Positions 63,838 through 64,000 of a stretch of 64,000 bases of DNA are shown here, in pieces. Within the stretch, counting starts at the first letter, position 1. Each line of letters opens with the position of its first letter. A program made the position numbers and the translations under genes. The notes under the pieces were generated by a model, which was given only the letters and a program-made list of their open reading frames with translations, was not told the origin of the DNA and did no database searches. Origin of the DNA: Shewanella sp. ANA-3 (GTDB lineage Bacteria > Pseudomonadota > Gammaproteobacteria > Enterobacterales > Shewanellaceae); the NCBI RefSeq assembly GCF_000203935.1, contig NC_008577.1, positions 3,906,001 to 3,970,000 of the forward strand, in the 5' to 3' direction.

Positions 63838-64000
63838 ATGAAATTTCAGTTCTACCGCTTGTTTATCTTTTTACTGCTGTCCTGCGGAATCGTGATCTGG
63901 AGCTTTGGTCAGCTCGCCGAGCATTTCGCCCACGACGAATACAACTACCAAATCGACGTCGACGACCTACTGCAAAATTATGATGAGCAACTACCTAAGA
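63838..64000 (+). CDS. Sensor histidine kinase, N-terminal part (runs off the window)
   Basis: The ATG at 63838 begins MKFQFYRLFIFLLLSCGIV, a first membrane helix, followed by a charged region (AEHFAHDEYNYQIDVDDLL) likely in the periplasm. The frame is open to the window edge (54 codons). Its place right after the response regulator makes it the partner kinase. Catalytic domains are outside the window. Confidence 0.85.
   Translation, partial: MKFQFYRLFIFLLLSCGIVIWSFGQLAEHFAHDEYNYQIDVDDLLQNYDEQLPK

Overview
The window is a piece of a gammaproteobacterial chromosome and most probably comes from a Shewanella species. This is an inference from the gene order (B12 salvage operon next to metH, lysS-prfB, MORN-repeat proteins, large GlyGly-CTERM S8 proteases) and from recalled protein families; no search was run.

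Layout. 1-5.2 kb: the end of pyrC, then small secreted, membrane and enzyme genes, including a small gene broken by one in-frame stop. 5.2-16.2 kb: a long minus-strand cobalamin block. A cobalamin riboswitch and a short leader ORF precede btuD-btuC-cobT-cobS-cobU-cobQ-cobO, then a DUF2235 hydrolase-like gene, btuF, a P-loop kinase-like gene and a GNAT gene. A cobC-like phosphatase lies upstream of the riboswitch. 16.3-20.2 kb: metH, the B12-dependent methionine synthase, behind tandem MetJ-type boxes. B12 uptake and salvage therefore sit beside a major B12 consumer.

20.2-24.2 kb: an accessory patch. Three overlapping or abutting AT-rich minus-strand genes of unknown function lie between two inverted copies of a 230-300 bp repeat, followed by two direct copies of a palindromic repeat. 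This is the best candidate for an undescribed system. 24.2-31.9 kb: a Tat-exported dienelactone hydrolase, a large lipoprotein and two exported MORN-repeat proteins in a row. 32-38.7 kb: ChaA antiporter, rhomboid protease, PBP7, a LysR/VOC divergent pair and a DUF2846 lipoprotein. 38.8-41.4 kb: lysS and prfB, with the classic +1 frameshift. 42-46.3 kb: a 1432-residue fusion of an NAD(P)H:acceptor module with a molybdopterin formate dehydrogenase. 46.4-49.3 kb: a chemoreceptor and a chromate transporter.

49.5-61.6 kb: two tandem S8 serine proteases with GlyGly-CTERM tails. The downstream copy is split by a fresh IS3-family insertion (TSD ATC). Removing the IS restores a gene of 5121 bp, exactly the length of its intact neighbour. 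61.9-64.0 kb: a divergent cluster of MipA/OmpV protein, DUF3019 protein, OmpR-type response regulator and the start of its sensor kinase. A repeated 14-bp motif lies upstream of both protease genes.
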